From positions 1 through 10,892 of the forward strand of contig JAJYQG010000047.1 in assembly GCA_021794775.1 (NCBI GenBank): a stretch of 10,892 bases of DNA, read 5' to 3'. Positions 1 through 7,777 of this stretch are shown one piece after another; position 1 is the first letter of the stretch, and each line of letters opens with the position of its first letter. A program made the translations under genes and the position numbers. The stretch is from Pseudomonadota bacterium. GTDB taxonomy: Bacteria; Pseudomonadota; Gammaproteobacteria; Burkholderiales; Ferrovaceae. The notes beneath the pieces were generated by a model. It made no database searches. It saw nothing but the letters and a program-made list of their open reading frames with translations, and was not told the origin of the DNA.

Positions 1-408
1 CGATTGGCTGAGGCCTTTGCCGAGTTCCTCCATCGCTATGTGCGGTGTGAAGGATGGGGCTATGCGCGTCATGAAAGCTTGACGCCCGATCAACTGATCG
101 ATGAACGCTATCAAGGGATTCGTCCGGCTCCCGGTTATCCGGCCTGTCCGGATCATACGGAAAAGGGCATCTTGTTTGATTTGCTCGAGGCTACCGACCG
201 CACAGGTATTCATTTGACCGACAGCTATGCGATGTGGCCTGCGGCAGCGATCAGTGGATTTTATTTTTCGCATCCGGATAGCGCCTATTTTGCCGTGGGC
301 AAGGTGGGGCTTGACCAAGTCGAAGATTATGCGCGCCGCAAGGGCTGGACGATGGAGCAGGCAGAATATTGGCTGGCTCCCGTACTGGGCTACAACACTT
401 CACGTTGA
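1..408 (+). CDS. metH: Cobalamin-dependent methionine synthase MetH, C-terminal activation domain (5'-partial)
   Basis: Partial gene: the frame is open from base 1 and ends at TGA 406-408, leaving about 135 codons of a protein normally near 1,200 residues. MetH transfers a methyl group from methyltetrahydrofolate via cobalamin to homocysteine, making methionine in the cytoplasm. The visible part is the C-terminal S-adenosylmethionine-binding activation domain, used for reductive remethylation of oxidised cob(II)alamin. It shows the family signature [17 protein letters not shown], then [21 protein letters not shown], then [10 protein letters not shown] and a terminal WLAPVLGY, all close to the E. 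coli MetH C-terminus as I recall it. TTG at position 4 is an internal Leu codon (continuing R-L-A-E-A-F), not a start. mpl begins 8 bases after the stop, suggesting co-transcription. Identification is secure, but the catalytic and cobalamin domains lie outside the window. Confidence 0.97.
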   Translation, partial: RLAEAFAEFLHRYVRCEGWGYARHESLTPDQLIDERYQGIRPAPGYPACPDHTEKGILFDLLEATDRTGIHLTDSYAMWPAAAISGFYFSHPDSAYFAVGKVGLDQVEDYARRKGWTMEQAEYWLAPVLGYNTSR

Positions 409-416
409 GGTTTCCC

Positions 417-1832
417 GTGAAACATATTCATATTCTGGGTATTGGTGGCACCTTCATGGCCGGAGTTGCTGTGCTGGCTCGTGCTGCGGGTTACCGGGTT
501 ACGGGATGCGATCAGCAGCTCTATCCTCCCATGAGTACCCAGCTTGAGACTTTGGGCATCGCTTGGACCGAAGGGTATGGTGTTGAGCAGTTGGCGCTCC
601 GTCCAGATTTGTTCATTATTGGTAACGTGGTGTCCCGCGGCAATCCTCTGCTTGAGGCTATTCTGGATCAGGGGCTTCCCTATGCCTCCGGACCGTCATG
701 GTTGTCCCATGCGGTATTGCGTCATTGTCGTGTGATGGCGGTGGCGGGGACGCATGGCAAGACGACAACCTCATCCTTGGTTGCCTGGATGCTTGAAGCA
801 TCGGGTCTGGCTCCCGGATTTCTGATTGGGGGCATACCAAACAATTTTGAGGTTTCGGCCCGTCTGCCGGGCGCCTGGAATCCGGCGGCGATGTCCAAAA
901 CCGAACGACCTTGGTTTGTCATTGAAGCTGACGAATACGATACGGCTTTCTTCGATAAACGCTCGAAATTTGTGCATTATCCTGCCGAAGTAGCTTTGCT
1001 CAATAATCTCGAGTTTGATCATGCGGACATCTTTCAAGATCTGGAAGCGATTGTTACGCAATTTCATCATTGGGTACGGATTTTGCCGCAATCGGGTCGG
1101 TTGATCGTCAATGCCGACGATGAGACATTGCAGCGGGTGCTCGACAAGGGGTGTTGGACACCCAGGGTGACGTTTGGTCAGCAGGGTGAATGGTGTGCCG
1201 ATGTTCATGACCCCGTTGGACGTTTGACGTTGCGTCAGCATGGGCAATGGCGTGCCGGGACCGAGCGATGGCCCTTGCTCGGCGCCCATAATCGCATGAA
1301 TGCCGTGGGCGCAGTTCTGGCGGTCCGGCAGGCTGGCGTAGAGGTGACGCAAGCGTTGGCGGCGTTGGAAGGTTTTCTCGGCGTCAAACGCCGTTTGGAG
1401 GTTAAGGGCACGGTTCGGGGCATTGTGCTGATGGATGACTTTGCCCACCATCCGACCGCCATTGCCACCACGCTGGCAGGATTGCGGGAACAAATGGGCT
1501 CGGAGGGGCGCATCCTGGCGTTGCTCGAACCTCGCTCGAATACCATGAGAATGGGCGTTTGGGCAGATAAACTGGCTTCCAGTCTGGCGTTGGCTGACCA
1601 GGTGTTTGGTTATGGAGCCAACCTTGGCTGGGATCTGGCTTCCGCCTTGCGCCCATTGGGCGCGCATGCGCGCGTCTTTGATGATTTGCCCATGCTGGTG
1701 CAGGCGGTGGTGGCCACGAGCCATCCCGGCGATGTGATTGTGACCCTCAGCAATGGATCGTTTGGTGCCGTTCATGCACCGTTACTGGATGCTTTGAGGA
1801 GAGAATGTGGCAACGCGTCACGTACTGTATGA
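417..1832 (+). CDS. mpl: UDP-N-acetylmuramate:L-alanyl-gamma-D-glutamyl-meso-diaminopimelate ligase (murein tripeptide recycling)
   Basis: Mpl is an ATP-dependent cytoplasmic ligase that joins recycled tripeptide L-Ala-D-Glu-mDAP to UDP-MurNAc, bypassing MurC, MurD and MurE. The 471-residue product has Mur ligase architecture. The N-terminal Rossmann part carries HILGIGGTFMAG. The ATP P-loop AGTHGKTTT ends at residue 118 (GTHGKTTT at 111-118). The central domain has IEADEYDTAFFDKRSKFVHY (from residue 169) and LNNLEFDHADIF. The C-terminal domain has DDFAHHPTA (340-348) and LEPRSNTMRMG. The EADEYD...FDKRSKF block separates Mpl from MurC. Compared with E. coli Mpl there is a short insert (about 12 residues) before FVIEADEYD. 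I chose GTG 417: it places MKHIHILGIGGTFMAG exactly at the family N-terminus and has a GAGG ribosome site at 407-410. The upstream TTG at 369 would lie inside metH. The 3' end overlaps the RNase gene by 26 bases. Confidence 0.95.
   Translation: MKHIHILGIGGTFMAGVAVLARAAGYRVTGCDQQLYPPMSTQLETLGIAWTEGYGVEQLALRPDLFIIGNVVSRGNPLLEAILDQGLPYASGPSWLSHAVLRHCRVMAVAGTHGKTTTSSLVAWMLEASGLAPGFLIGGIPNNFEVSARLPGAWNPAAMSKTERPWFVIEADEYDTAFFDKRSKFVHYPAEVALLNNLEFDHADIFQDLEAIVTQFHHWVRILPQSGRLIVNADDETLQRVLDKGCWTPRVTFGQQGEWCADVHDPVGRLTLRQHGQWRAGTERWPLLGAHNRMNAVGAVLAVRQAGVEVTQALAALEGFLGVKRRLEVKGTVRGIVLMDDFAHHPTAIATTLAGLREQMGSEGRILALLEPRSNTMRMGVWADKLASSLALADQVFGYGANLGWDLASALRPLGAHARVFDDLPMLVQAVVATSHPGDVIVTLSNGSFGAVHAPLLDALRRECGNASRTV
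1796..1802 (+). promoter_or_regulatory. Ribosome binding site for the RNase II-family gene
   Basis: GAGGAGA lies inside the mpl coding region, four bases before GTG 1807. This strong Shine-Dalgarno match decides the GTG start of the downstream RNase gene and explains how it is translated despite starting within mpl. Confidence 0.7.
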
Positions 1833-3636
1833 AGAAGGTGGGGAACTTAAAACCGGTTCGGTGTTGAGTGAAAGCGAAGCCACACTTCAGGTGGAGGCAC
1901 CCCATGGCAAACGCAGCAAGATCAAACGAGCCCAGATCCAGTTGACTTTTGAGCGGCCTGCTCCCCTGGCGTTGATGGCCGAAGCTCAAACCCTTCAGGA
2001 GGAAATGGATCTGGAGTTGCTCTGGTCATTCTGTCCGCCTGGATCGGAGTGGCATTTCACCGATCTGGCGCGAGAATATCTGGGTCATGATCCCGATGCT
2101 GTGGAACAGACGGCGATGTTGATGCGGCTCCACAGCGCGCCGATTTATTTCAACCGACGACCTCAGGGGATGTTTCGCCCAGCAGCGGAAGATAACCTGC
2201 GCGCTGCTTTGGCGGGCATGGAACGCCGGCGTCAACAGGAACAACAAAAGGCAGAAGCGATCCTGGAACTGGCGCAGGGTCGTTGCCCGGCATGGCTGAG
2301 CCGGGATTTTCCGGCCTTGCTCTATCGACCCGACAAGAATGGTCTGGCCTACAAGACGCTGGAAGCGGCCGCTCATGAGCAGGCGATATCCGCTCCTCAA
2401 CTGTTGGCGCGTTGCGGGGTACTGCAAGGTAGTCGAGCCTGGCATGAGGGGAGATTTGAATTCGAGCATTTTGGGCCCTGGCCTTCGACAGAACATTTCG
2501 ATTTGCTGACACCAGGGGATTGGCCTTTGTATGAAGCTCCGGCATTCAGCATAGACGATGCGTCAACCACGGAAATTGACGATGCCTTTACCCTGAAGGA
2601 ATGGGATGAAGAGCATTGGGAAGTGGGTGTTCACATCGCTGCTCCTGCGCTTTTTATTGAGCCCGAGAGTGACCTTGGGCGTCGTGCTGGCGTGCGATTG
2701 AGCACGGTTTACATGCCCGGACGCAAGATTGCCATGTTGCCCGATTCGGTGGTGGCGGCCTGTTCTCTGGATGCCGGTGTCCGTCGTCCCGCTCTATCGC
2801 TGATGTTGGTCTGTCGCAAGGATGATCTGAGCGTGGTAACGCGCCGTTCGCTGATCCAGACCATCGTGGTGGCGACCAATTTACGCCTGCATGAGTTGGA
2901 GCCTCGATTCAACGGTGAATGGCAGGATTTGGAGCAGCCTTATGGGCGTGAGCTGCTGGTGTTGTGGCAGTTGGCGCGGGTCTTGGCCAAGTCGCGTGGG
3001 GTCGATGATCGACCCAAGCCACAGTATCACGATTATTCCTTTGTGGTGGAAGGGGACCAAGTCGCCATTACGGCCCGTGAGCGGGGGGCACCTTTGGATG
3101 AACTGGTGGCTGAGCTGATGATCGAGGTGAACCGATGTTGGGCCGAACAGCTGGAGCATGCGCAGATGCTCGCACTGTACCGAATCCAGGGCCAAGGCCG
3201 AACAGGCACCGCTTTGGAGGCAGCGCCACATCAAGGGCTTGGACTGCAGCATTACGCTTGGTGCAGTTCTCCGTTGCGCCGTTATGTGGATCTGGTCAAC
3301 CAGTGGCAATTGGTTCGGTTGTTTGGGCAGGCGCCTGCCCGATTTGCGGCGCGAGAGGCTTTGGTGGAGGTGGCCCAGGCGTTTGACCAAGCCTATGAGG
3401 CCTACCAGGAGTTTCAACGGCAGATGGAACGCTATTGGTGTTTGCGTTGGCTTGAACTGGGCAAGGTGACAACCTGCGGTGCAACGGTGGTGCGCGATGG
3501 GTTGGCGCGTCTCGATGGCTTGCCGCTGGTTTTGCGGGTAAGAGGGGTTGAGGGGGCTGCGGGACAGGCTTTGTCGTTGCTGATCAGGTCCATCGACCTA
3601 TGGTCCCTGGATATCGCCTGTGAAGTGGTGGCATGA
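1807..3636 (+). CDS. RNase II-family (RNB domain) 3'-5' exoribonuclease
   Basis: The 609-residue protein has an RNB catalytic domain from about residue 245 to 530, which in this family degrades RNA processively from the 3' end with Mg2+. The metal-binding segment SIDDASTTEIDDAF gives D250, E256, D258 and D259 at the positions of E. coli RNase II D201, D207, D209 and D210, so the second acid is Glu, not Asp. The segment YMPGRKIAMLPDSVVAACSL matches the conserved RNB core. SSPLRRYVDLVNQ (487-499) supplies the catalytic Arg near the domain end. The N-terminus (1-230) lacks obvious tandem cold-shock domains. It begins with a small beta-barrel-like segment and then a helical part that could be a winged helix, as in the Deinococcus-type RNase II. 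Only a short degenerate S1-like tail remains at about 555-609. It overlaps mpl by 26 bases and the next gene by 4. Family is certain; orthology to rnb or rnr is not, so no symbol is given. Confidence 0.88.
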   Translation: MATRHVLYEEGGELKTGSVLSESEATLQVEAPHGKRSKIKRAQIQLTFERPAPLALMAEAQTLQEEMDLELLWSFCPPGSEWHFTDLAREYLGHDPDAVEQTAMLMRLHSAPIYFNRRPQGMFRPAAEDNLRAALAGMERRRQQEQQKAEAILELAQGRCPAWLSRDFPALLYRPDKNGLAYKTLEAAAHEQAISAPQLLARCGVLQGSRAWHEGRFEFEHFGPWPSTEHFDLLTPGDWPLYEAPAFSIDDASTTEIDDAFTLKEWDEEHWEVGVHIAAPALFIEPESDLGRRAGVRLSTVYMPGRKIAMLPDSVVAACSLDAGVRRPALSLMLVCRKDDLSVVTRRSLIQTIVVATNLRLHELEPRFNGEWQDLEQPYGRELLVLWQLARVLAKSRGVDDRPKPQYHDYSFVVEGDQVAITARERGAPLDELVAELMIEVNRCWAEQLEHAQMLALYRIQGQGRTGTALEAAPHQGLGLQHYAWCSSPLRRYVDLVNQWQLVRLFGQAPARFAAREALVEVAQAFDQAYEAYQEFQRQMERYWCLRWLELGKVTTCGATVVRDGLARLDGLPLVLRVRGVEGAAGQALSLLIRSIDLWSLDIACEVVA

Positions 3637-4388
3637 ACCCCAGTGCAGGACTGGGAGGGCGATATTCCTGGCATTGGGCGCTGGTGGGCTCGCTGGCTTT
3701 GCATGGCTTGGTGATGATGTTTTTGGGTGAACGGTGGCGACCTTCCGTGACGCCGGAAACCCCACCCCTGTCGGTGAGTTTCGAATGGGCAGCGCCAGTT
3801 TCTGTGGCGGGTTCTTCCCTTTCTCCCCATCCGCGCCACGCTTCTCCCCCCAGATCCCGGTCGTCTCCGTTATCCTCACGACAGGAGCGCCAGCGTGCGG
3901 AGCCGTTGGCCGTGGCCCCAGGCCAGCCGGATGATTCGGTCGATCGCTCACAAGATTCGACCACCCATTCGGTGGTGCTGCGCAGTTTCGGCCTGGCACG
4001 GCAGATGGTGTCCGACCCTTGGGCAGGCCGCCGTATCACGACGCTCAATGCTTCAACGCAGGACTCTGAGGGGCTATCTTACGAAACCATGTTCAGTCAT
4101 AAGGTGGCTGAAGTGGGGGCTGTCAACTATCCTCCACCCCAGAATGGTCATCCTTTGAGTGGAACGGTACGCGTCGCGACGGTACTCAATGCCGACGGGA
4201 CTGTTGCTGCCGTGGAGGTTCTGCGTTCATCAGGCGAGCCTTTGTTGGACCAGTCGGCTTTGCATATCGTTCGCATGGCCGCACCGTTTCTGCCTTTCAC
4301 CGATTCGATGCGAGCCCGCATGGACATGATCCGTATTGTGCGTACCTTCAACTTTGTACGTGCTGGAGAACCTCTAGGCAGTCGTTGA
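3633..4388 (+). CDS. TonB-family energy-transducing protein, inner-membrane anchored
   Basis: The 251-residue protein has TonB layout. A short cytoplasmic N-terminus is followed by one membrane helix (about residues 13-32, WHWALVGSLALHGLVMMFLG). A Pro/Ser/Arg-rich periplasmic linker follows (about 38-110). The C-terminal TonB fold (about 150-245) includes YPPPQNGHPLSGTVRVATVLNADGTV, where the family pattern of YP, G-x-V and the LNxDGxV strand is visible, and EVLRSSGEPLLDQSAL. The helix contains S20-xxx-H24, the spacing of the S16/H20 pair in E. coli TonB that couples to ExbB and the proton motive force. It would link that force to outer-membrane receptors or another envelope partner. ATG 3633 overlaps the RNase stop (ATGA), implying translational coupling. 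No exbB, exbD or receptor gene is in view, so its substrate is unknown. The 3' end overlaps prlC tail-to-tail by 15 bases. Confidence 0.85.
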   Translation: MNPSAGLGGRYSWHWALVGSLALHGLVMMFLGERWRPSVTPETPPLSVSFEWAAPVSVAGSSLSPHPRHASPPRSRSSPLSSRQERQRAEPLAVAPGQPDDSVDRSQDSTTHSVVLRSFGLARQMVSDPWAGRRITTLNASTQDSEGLSYETMFSHKVAEVGAVNYPPPQNGHPLSGTVRVATVLNADGTVAAVEVLRSSGEPLLDQSALHIVRMAAPFLPFTDSMRARMDMIRIVRTFNFVRAGEPLGSR

Positions 4389-6434
4389 TGGGGCCGGGTC
4401 GTGGCCCATGCCATGATGGCGCAACAGTGCTTCCAGTTCTGGAGGGCGACCACGAAAGGCAACAAATGAGTCGAGTGCCGGGCGGCTGCCACCGACGGCG
4501 AGAACTTCGTTGCGGAAATGCTCACCTATTTCGGGGTTGAAAATGCCGTTTTCTTCGAACAAAGCATAAGCATCGGCCGACAGGACCTCCGCCCATTTGT
4601 AGCTGTAGTAGCCTGCAGCATAGCCGCCGGCAAAAATATGGGAGAAGCTGTGTGGGAAGCGATGCCAGACGGGCGGATGTACCACGGCCACTTCGCTGCG
4701 GATGCGTTCCAGCAAAAGCAGAGGATCTCTCTCGTCCGCTTGGGCACAATGCAACATCATATCGAACAGTGCAAATTCAATTTGGCGCACCGTCTGCATG
4801 CCACTTTGGAAGTGGCGAGCGGCGAGCATGCGATCGTAGAGTTCACGAGGCAAGGCAGTGCCATGCTCCACATGACGGGTCATGTCTTTCAGGACTTCCC
4901 ATTCCCAGCAGAAATTTTCCATGAACTGACTGGGCAATTCCACGGCATCCCATTCGACACCATGGATGCCGGATACAGGAAGGTCTTCCATGCGGGTCAG
5001 GAGGTGGTGTAGCCCGTGACCGAATTCATGGAACAAGGTGATCACTTCATCGTGGGTGAACGTGGCCGGTTTGCCGCCAGATGGAGCGGAGAAGTTGCAA
5101 GTCAAGTAAGTGACGGGAGTCTGGATGTTGTTGGCTTTACGGCGGCGGGTGATGGCATCGTCCATCCAGGCGCCGCCCCGTTTCCCGTCGCGGGCATAAA
5201 GATCAAGATAGAACTGGCCTATGAGGCGGTCATCATGGTCGCGCAAATCAAAGAAGCGTACCGTTTCATGCCATACGGAGGTGGTGGCGGGAATGGCGCG
5301 CAGGCCATAGAGGCGTTCGATGACACGGAAAAGCCCGCTGAGTACGGCATCTTCGGGAAAATAATCGCGTACCTGTTGCTCCGAATAATCGTAACGTGCT
5401 GTGCGCAGTTTTTCCGAAACGTAGGCTATGTCCCAAGGTTGCAGATCTTGGAAACCAAGTTCTTCGCGCGCAAACAGGGTCAGTGTTTCCCAATCACGTT
5501 GGGCATAGGGCTGCGTGCGGTGGGCCAGATCGCGTAGGAAGCGCATCACCTCTGCAGGAGAATCGGCCATTTTGGATTCTACCGACAATGCGCCAAAATG
5601 ATCGAAGTCCAGTAAATGGGCTTCTTCGCTACGCAGGGTAAGCAGTTGCTCAATGAGGGGGCCATTGTTCCATTGTGGAGGGCCGAATTCAGAGGCACGG
5701 GTGGTGTAGCAGCGATAGAAATGTTCACGCAGGCTGCGGCGTGTCGCGTACTGCATGATGGGCAGGTAGCAAGGCGCGTGCAAGGTCAGGCGCCAGCCAG
5801 AGCGTCCAGCCTGGTGCGCCAATTCGGCGGCCAAGGTGATGACATCGGGCGGCAATCCGTCGAGCTCGGCGACATCGGTCGTATCGTAGGTGAAGGCCAG
5901 TGTCGCATCCAGGAGGTTTTGCTCGAATCGGGCGCCGGTGGCGGCCAGTGTTTCCTGGATTTCCAGAAAGCGTGTTTTTTGTGCTTCAGGCAATTCGGCC
6001 CCGCTCAGACGGAAATCACGCAGTGCCTGGGTGATGATGCGCTGCCGCTGAGGCGGATAGTGTGCGAAAGCCAAAGAAGCATGCAGTTGGCGGTAACCCT
6101 CGAAGAGGGTCATGTCCTGACCGAGTCGCGCCCAATATTGGGCCACCCGAGGCAGCATGGCATTGTAGACGGCACGAAGTTCCGGGGTATTAACGACGGC
6201 ATGCAGATGGGTTACTTGACCCCAGGCGCGCGAAAGGCGTTCGTTGCTATCTTCCAGCGGGGCGATGAAGCGGTCCCAGTCAGGGGCTTCAGCTTCCTTT
6301 CTGATGCTTTCCAGGGTGGTTTCGGCCTCATGGATGAGGCTCGTGATGGCCGGTTCGACATGTTCGGGGCGAATCCGGTCAAAGTGGGGAAGTCCGCTAA
6401 AATCCAGCAAGGGGTTGGTGTGTACAACGGCCAT
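4374..6434 (-). CDS. prlC: Oligopeptidase A, M3-family zinc metallopeptidase
   Basis: Oligopeptidase A is a cytoplasmic zinc endopeptidase that trims short peptides, including signal-peptide fragments. The 686-residue length matches E. coli PrlC (about 680). The start MAVVHTNPLLDFSGLPHFDRI aligns with the family N-terminus MTNPLL. Other conserved blocks are LRDFRLSGAELP, PWDIAYVSEKLR, FYLDLYARDGKRGGAWMDD and the zinc site THDEVITLFHEFGHGLHHLL. The HEFGH motif is residues 469-473, with H469 and H473 as zinc ligands, E470 as catalytic base and probably E499 in WDAVELPSQFMEN as third ligand. GRFPHSFSHIFAGGYAAGYYSYKWAEVLSAD-type blocks complete the C-terminal half (here HRFPHSFSHIFAGG followed by the same run). 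It starts 47 bases after the pyrC' stop with only a weak ribosome site, and is probably the last gene of the yqgE operon. The stop TAG overlaps the convergent TonB-family gene. Confidence 0.96.
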   Translation of the reverse strand: MAVVHTNPLLDFSGLPHFDRIRPEHVEPAITSLIHEAETTLESIRKEAEAPDWDRFIAPLEDSNERLSRAWGQVTHLHAVVNTPELRAVYNAMLPRVAQYWARLGQDMTLFEGYRQLHASLAFAHYPPQRQRIITQALRDFRLSGAELPEAQKTRFLEIQETLAATGARFEQNLLDATLAFTYDTTDVAELDGLPPDVITLAAELAHQAGRSGWRLTLHAPCYLPIMQYATRRSLREHFYRCYTTRASEFGPPQWNNGPLIEQLLTLRSEEAHLLDFDHFGALSVESKMADSPAEVMRFLRDLAHRTQPYAQRDWETLTLFAREELGFQDLQPWDIAYVSEKLRTARYDYSEQQVRDYFPEDAVLSGLFRVIERLYGLRAIPATTSVWHETVRFFDLRDHDDRLIGQFYLDLYARDGKRGGAWMDDAITRRRKANNIQTPVTYLTCNFSAPSGGKPATFTHDEVITLFHEFGHGLHHLLTRMEDLPVSGIHGVEWDAVELPSQFMENFCWEWEVLKDMTRHVEHGTALPRELYDRMLAARHFQSGMQTVRQIEFALFDMMLHCAQADERDPLLLLERIRSEVAVVHPPVWHRFPHSFSHIFAGGYAAGYYSYKWAEVLSADAYALFEENGIFNPEIGEHFRNEVLAVGGSRPALDSFVAFRGRPPELEALLRHHGMGHDPAPSTTA

Positions 6435-6481
6435 ATTAAATTCCGCAAAGAAATGAAGCTTGAGTATGGGGTGGAAGAGGC

Positions 6482-7765
6482 TTACGCACGTGCATCTTCA
6501 TGGATGATAAAACCACCCACCAGGGTATGGCTGACTTTGCCGATCATCGACAAACCGAGAAAAGGGGTATTTTTGCCCTGACTTTTCAACGCCGCTGGTG
6601 TGACCTCCCATTCGCGTTCAGGATCAAACAGGCAAAGGTCTGCTGGAGATCCCGCGCTGATGCGTCCGGCACCAATCCCTAGGATGTTCGCTGGAGCAGA
6701 AGTGACGCGGGACAGTGCCTGTGCCAACGGGATCTTACGTTGGCGTGCCCATGCCAAGGTCAGGGGTAGCAACAGTTCCAATCCAGAGGCACCGGCCTCG
6801 GCGGCTTCAAAAGGCAATTGTTTGGCATCCAGATCTACCGGTGCGTGGTCGGAAACCAGCGCATCGATGGTGCCGTCTTCCAGACCCTGCTGCAGGGCAT
6901 CTCGATCGCGCAGGCTGCGCAAGGGGGGAACCAAACGACAGTTGGCATTGAAGTAGCCGATGTCATGTTCCGAAAGATGCAGATGGTTGATGGAGATGTC
7001 GCAACTGATAGGCAGTCCTTCTGCTTTTCCTTTTCTGATCAAGTCAAGCCCGTTGGAGCTTGATATACGACAGAAGTGAACCCTTGCGCCGGTTTCGCGA
7101 ACGAGTTGCAGGATGGTGTTCAGGGCAATGGTTTCGGCGCAGGTTGGAATGGCCGGCAGGCCAAGCCGACTGGCAACTTCGCCATCATGTGCCACGCCAT
7201 CGCGGGCCAGATGGGCATCCTGGGGTTGCAACCAGACAGGAAAACCGAAAGTGGCGGCATAAGATAAAGCGCGCAATAAAATTTGGGTATCGGTTAGCGG
7301 CGCATTCGCCTGGGAAAACGCGACGCATCCAGCGTCGTGCAATTCGCCCATCTCCGTCAAACGCTGTCCCTGAAGCTGCTGTGTCAGGGCGCCCAAAGGA
7401 TAAACGTTGGTCTGTTCGCGGCCATGGGCGCGGTGCTTGAGCATTTCGACAAGGCCGGGTTCATCGAGTGGCGGGTCGGTGTCTGGCGGGCAGGAAAGGC
7501 TGGTGATACCACCGACGGTGGCAGCGTACATTTCGCTTTCCAGCGTAGCCAGATATTCATAGCCGGGTTCTCTCAGCCGTGCCGCCATATCCACGAGGCC
7601 AGGCATGACGATCTTGCCCCGGGCATCGATGACGCGGTTCGGGGTGAAGCCGGCCGGGCATTGGTCGAGGGATACGATCTTGCCTGCGGCGATGTACAGG
7701 TCACCTGGCGCGTCGCGGTGGGTGGCGGGATCTATGATGCGTCCGTGGGTGATGTGAATCTTCAT
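6482..7765 (-). CDS. pyrC': Dihydroorotase-like subunit PyrC' (non-catalytic partner of aspartate carbamoyltransferase)
   Basis: The 427-residue amidohydrolase-family protein resembles type I dihydroorotase but has lost its metal site. The motif that should read D-x-H-x-H-x-REPG is PGLVDMAARLREPG, with A61 and R63 replacing both zinc-binding histidines. The usual FSDDG motif is AFSQAN, the H-x-E-D motif is LQPQD, and the second His of HxxH-ST is Arg (HFCRISSSNG). VSDHAP near residue 305 is kept. In Pseudomonas and relatives such an inactive protein (pDHOase, PyrC' or PyrX) is needed to assemble active aspartate transcarbamoylase with PyrB. Here pyrB lies 12 bases upstream, so the same structural role is inferred. 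GGAGA four bases before ATG 7765 supports the start. A functional pyrC must lie elsewhere in the genome. Confidence in family is very high; the lack of activity follows from the missing ligands. Confidence 0.93.
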   Translation of the reverse strand: MKIHITHGRIIDPATHRDAPGDLYIAAGKIVSLDQCPAGFTPNRVIDARGKIVMPGLVDMAARLREPGYEYLATLESEMYAATVGGITSLSCPPDTDPPLDEPGLVEMLKHRAHGREQTNVYPLGALTQQLQGQRLTEMGELHDAGCVAFSQANAPLTDTQILLRALSYAATFGFPVWLQPQDAHLARDGVAHDGEVASRLGLPAIPTCAETIALNTILQLVRETGARVHFCRISSSNGLDLIRKGKAEGLPISCDISINHLHLSEHDIGYFNANCRLVPPLRSLRDRDALQQGLEDGTIDALVSDHAPVDLDAKQLPFEAAEAGASGLELLLPLTLAWARQRKIPLAQALSRVTSAPANILGIGAGRISAGSPADLCLFDPEREWEVTPAALKSQGKNTPFLGLSMIGKVSHTLVGGFIIHEDARA

Positions 7766-7769
7766 GGCG

Positions 7770-7774
7770 TCTCC
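7770..7774 (-). promoter_or_regulatory. Ribosome binding site of pyrC'
   Basis: On the minus strand GGAGA stands four bases before the pyrC' ATG, inside the 12-base gap after the pyrB stop. It supports independent initiation of pyrC' on a shared pyrB-pyrC' transcript. Confidence 0.6.
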
Positions 7775-7777
7775 GGT

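Noticed and set aside
369..416. TTG start at 369 for mpl, adding 16 residues
   Set aside because: The extension overlaps the metH C-terminal codons and has no family similarity. GTG 417 has a ribosome site and begins exactly at the conserved N-terminus.
1660..1673. 14-base alternating purine-pyrimidine palindrome GCGCGCATGCGCGC in mpl
   Set aside because: It is a single copy within coding sequence and explained by GC-rich codons for G-A-H-A-R. There is no sign of a regulatory or integration role.
771..1775. 334-codon open frame antisense to mpl
   Set aside because: It is fully covered by a certain gene, its product is rich in His, Gln and Arg without domains, and no ribosome site or promoter is evident. 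It is a codon-bias shadow.
2999..3015. Perfect 17-base palindrome GGGTCGATGATCGACCC inside the RNase gene
   Set aside because: It encodes an ordinary part of the protein (VDDRPK), occurs once, and has no link to a start or end. Chance is sufficient.
4391..4407. GGGCC/GGCCC stem with 7-base loop near the convergent TonB-family/prlC junction, considered as a terminator
   Set aside because: The stem is only five base pairs, there is no T-tract on either side, and it lies within the prlC coding sequence.
5616..6581. 321-codon plus-strand frame opposite the 5' part of prlC, with 4518-5012 and 5016-5537 in the same frame opposite the rest of prlC
   Set aside because: All three share one frame mirrored on prlC and its strong codon bias, and they carry no recognisable domain. 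The sense gene is unambiguous.
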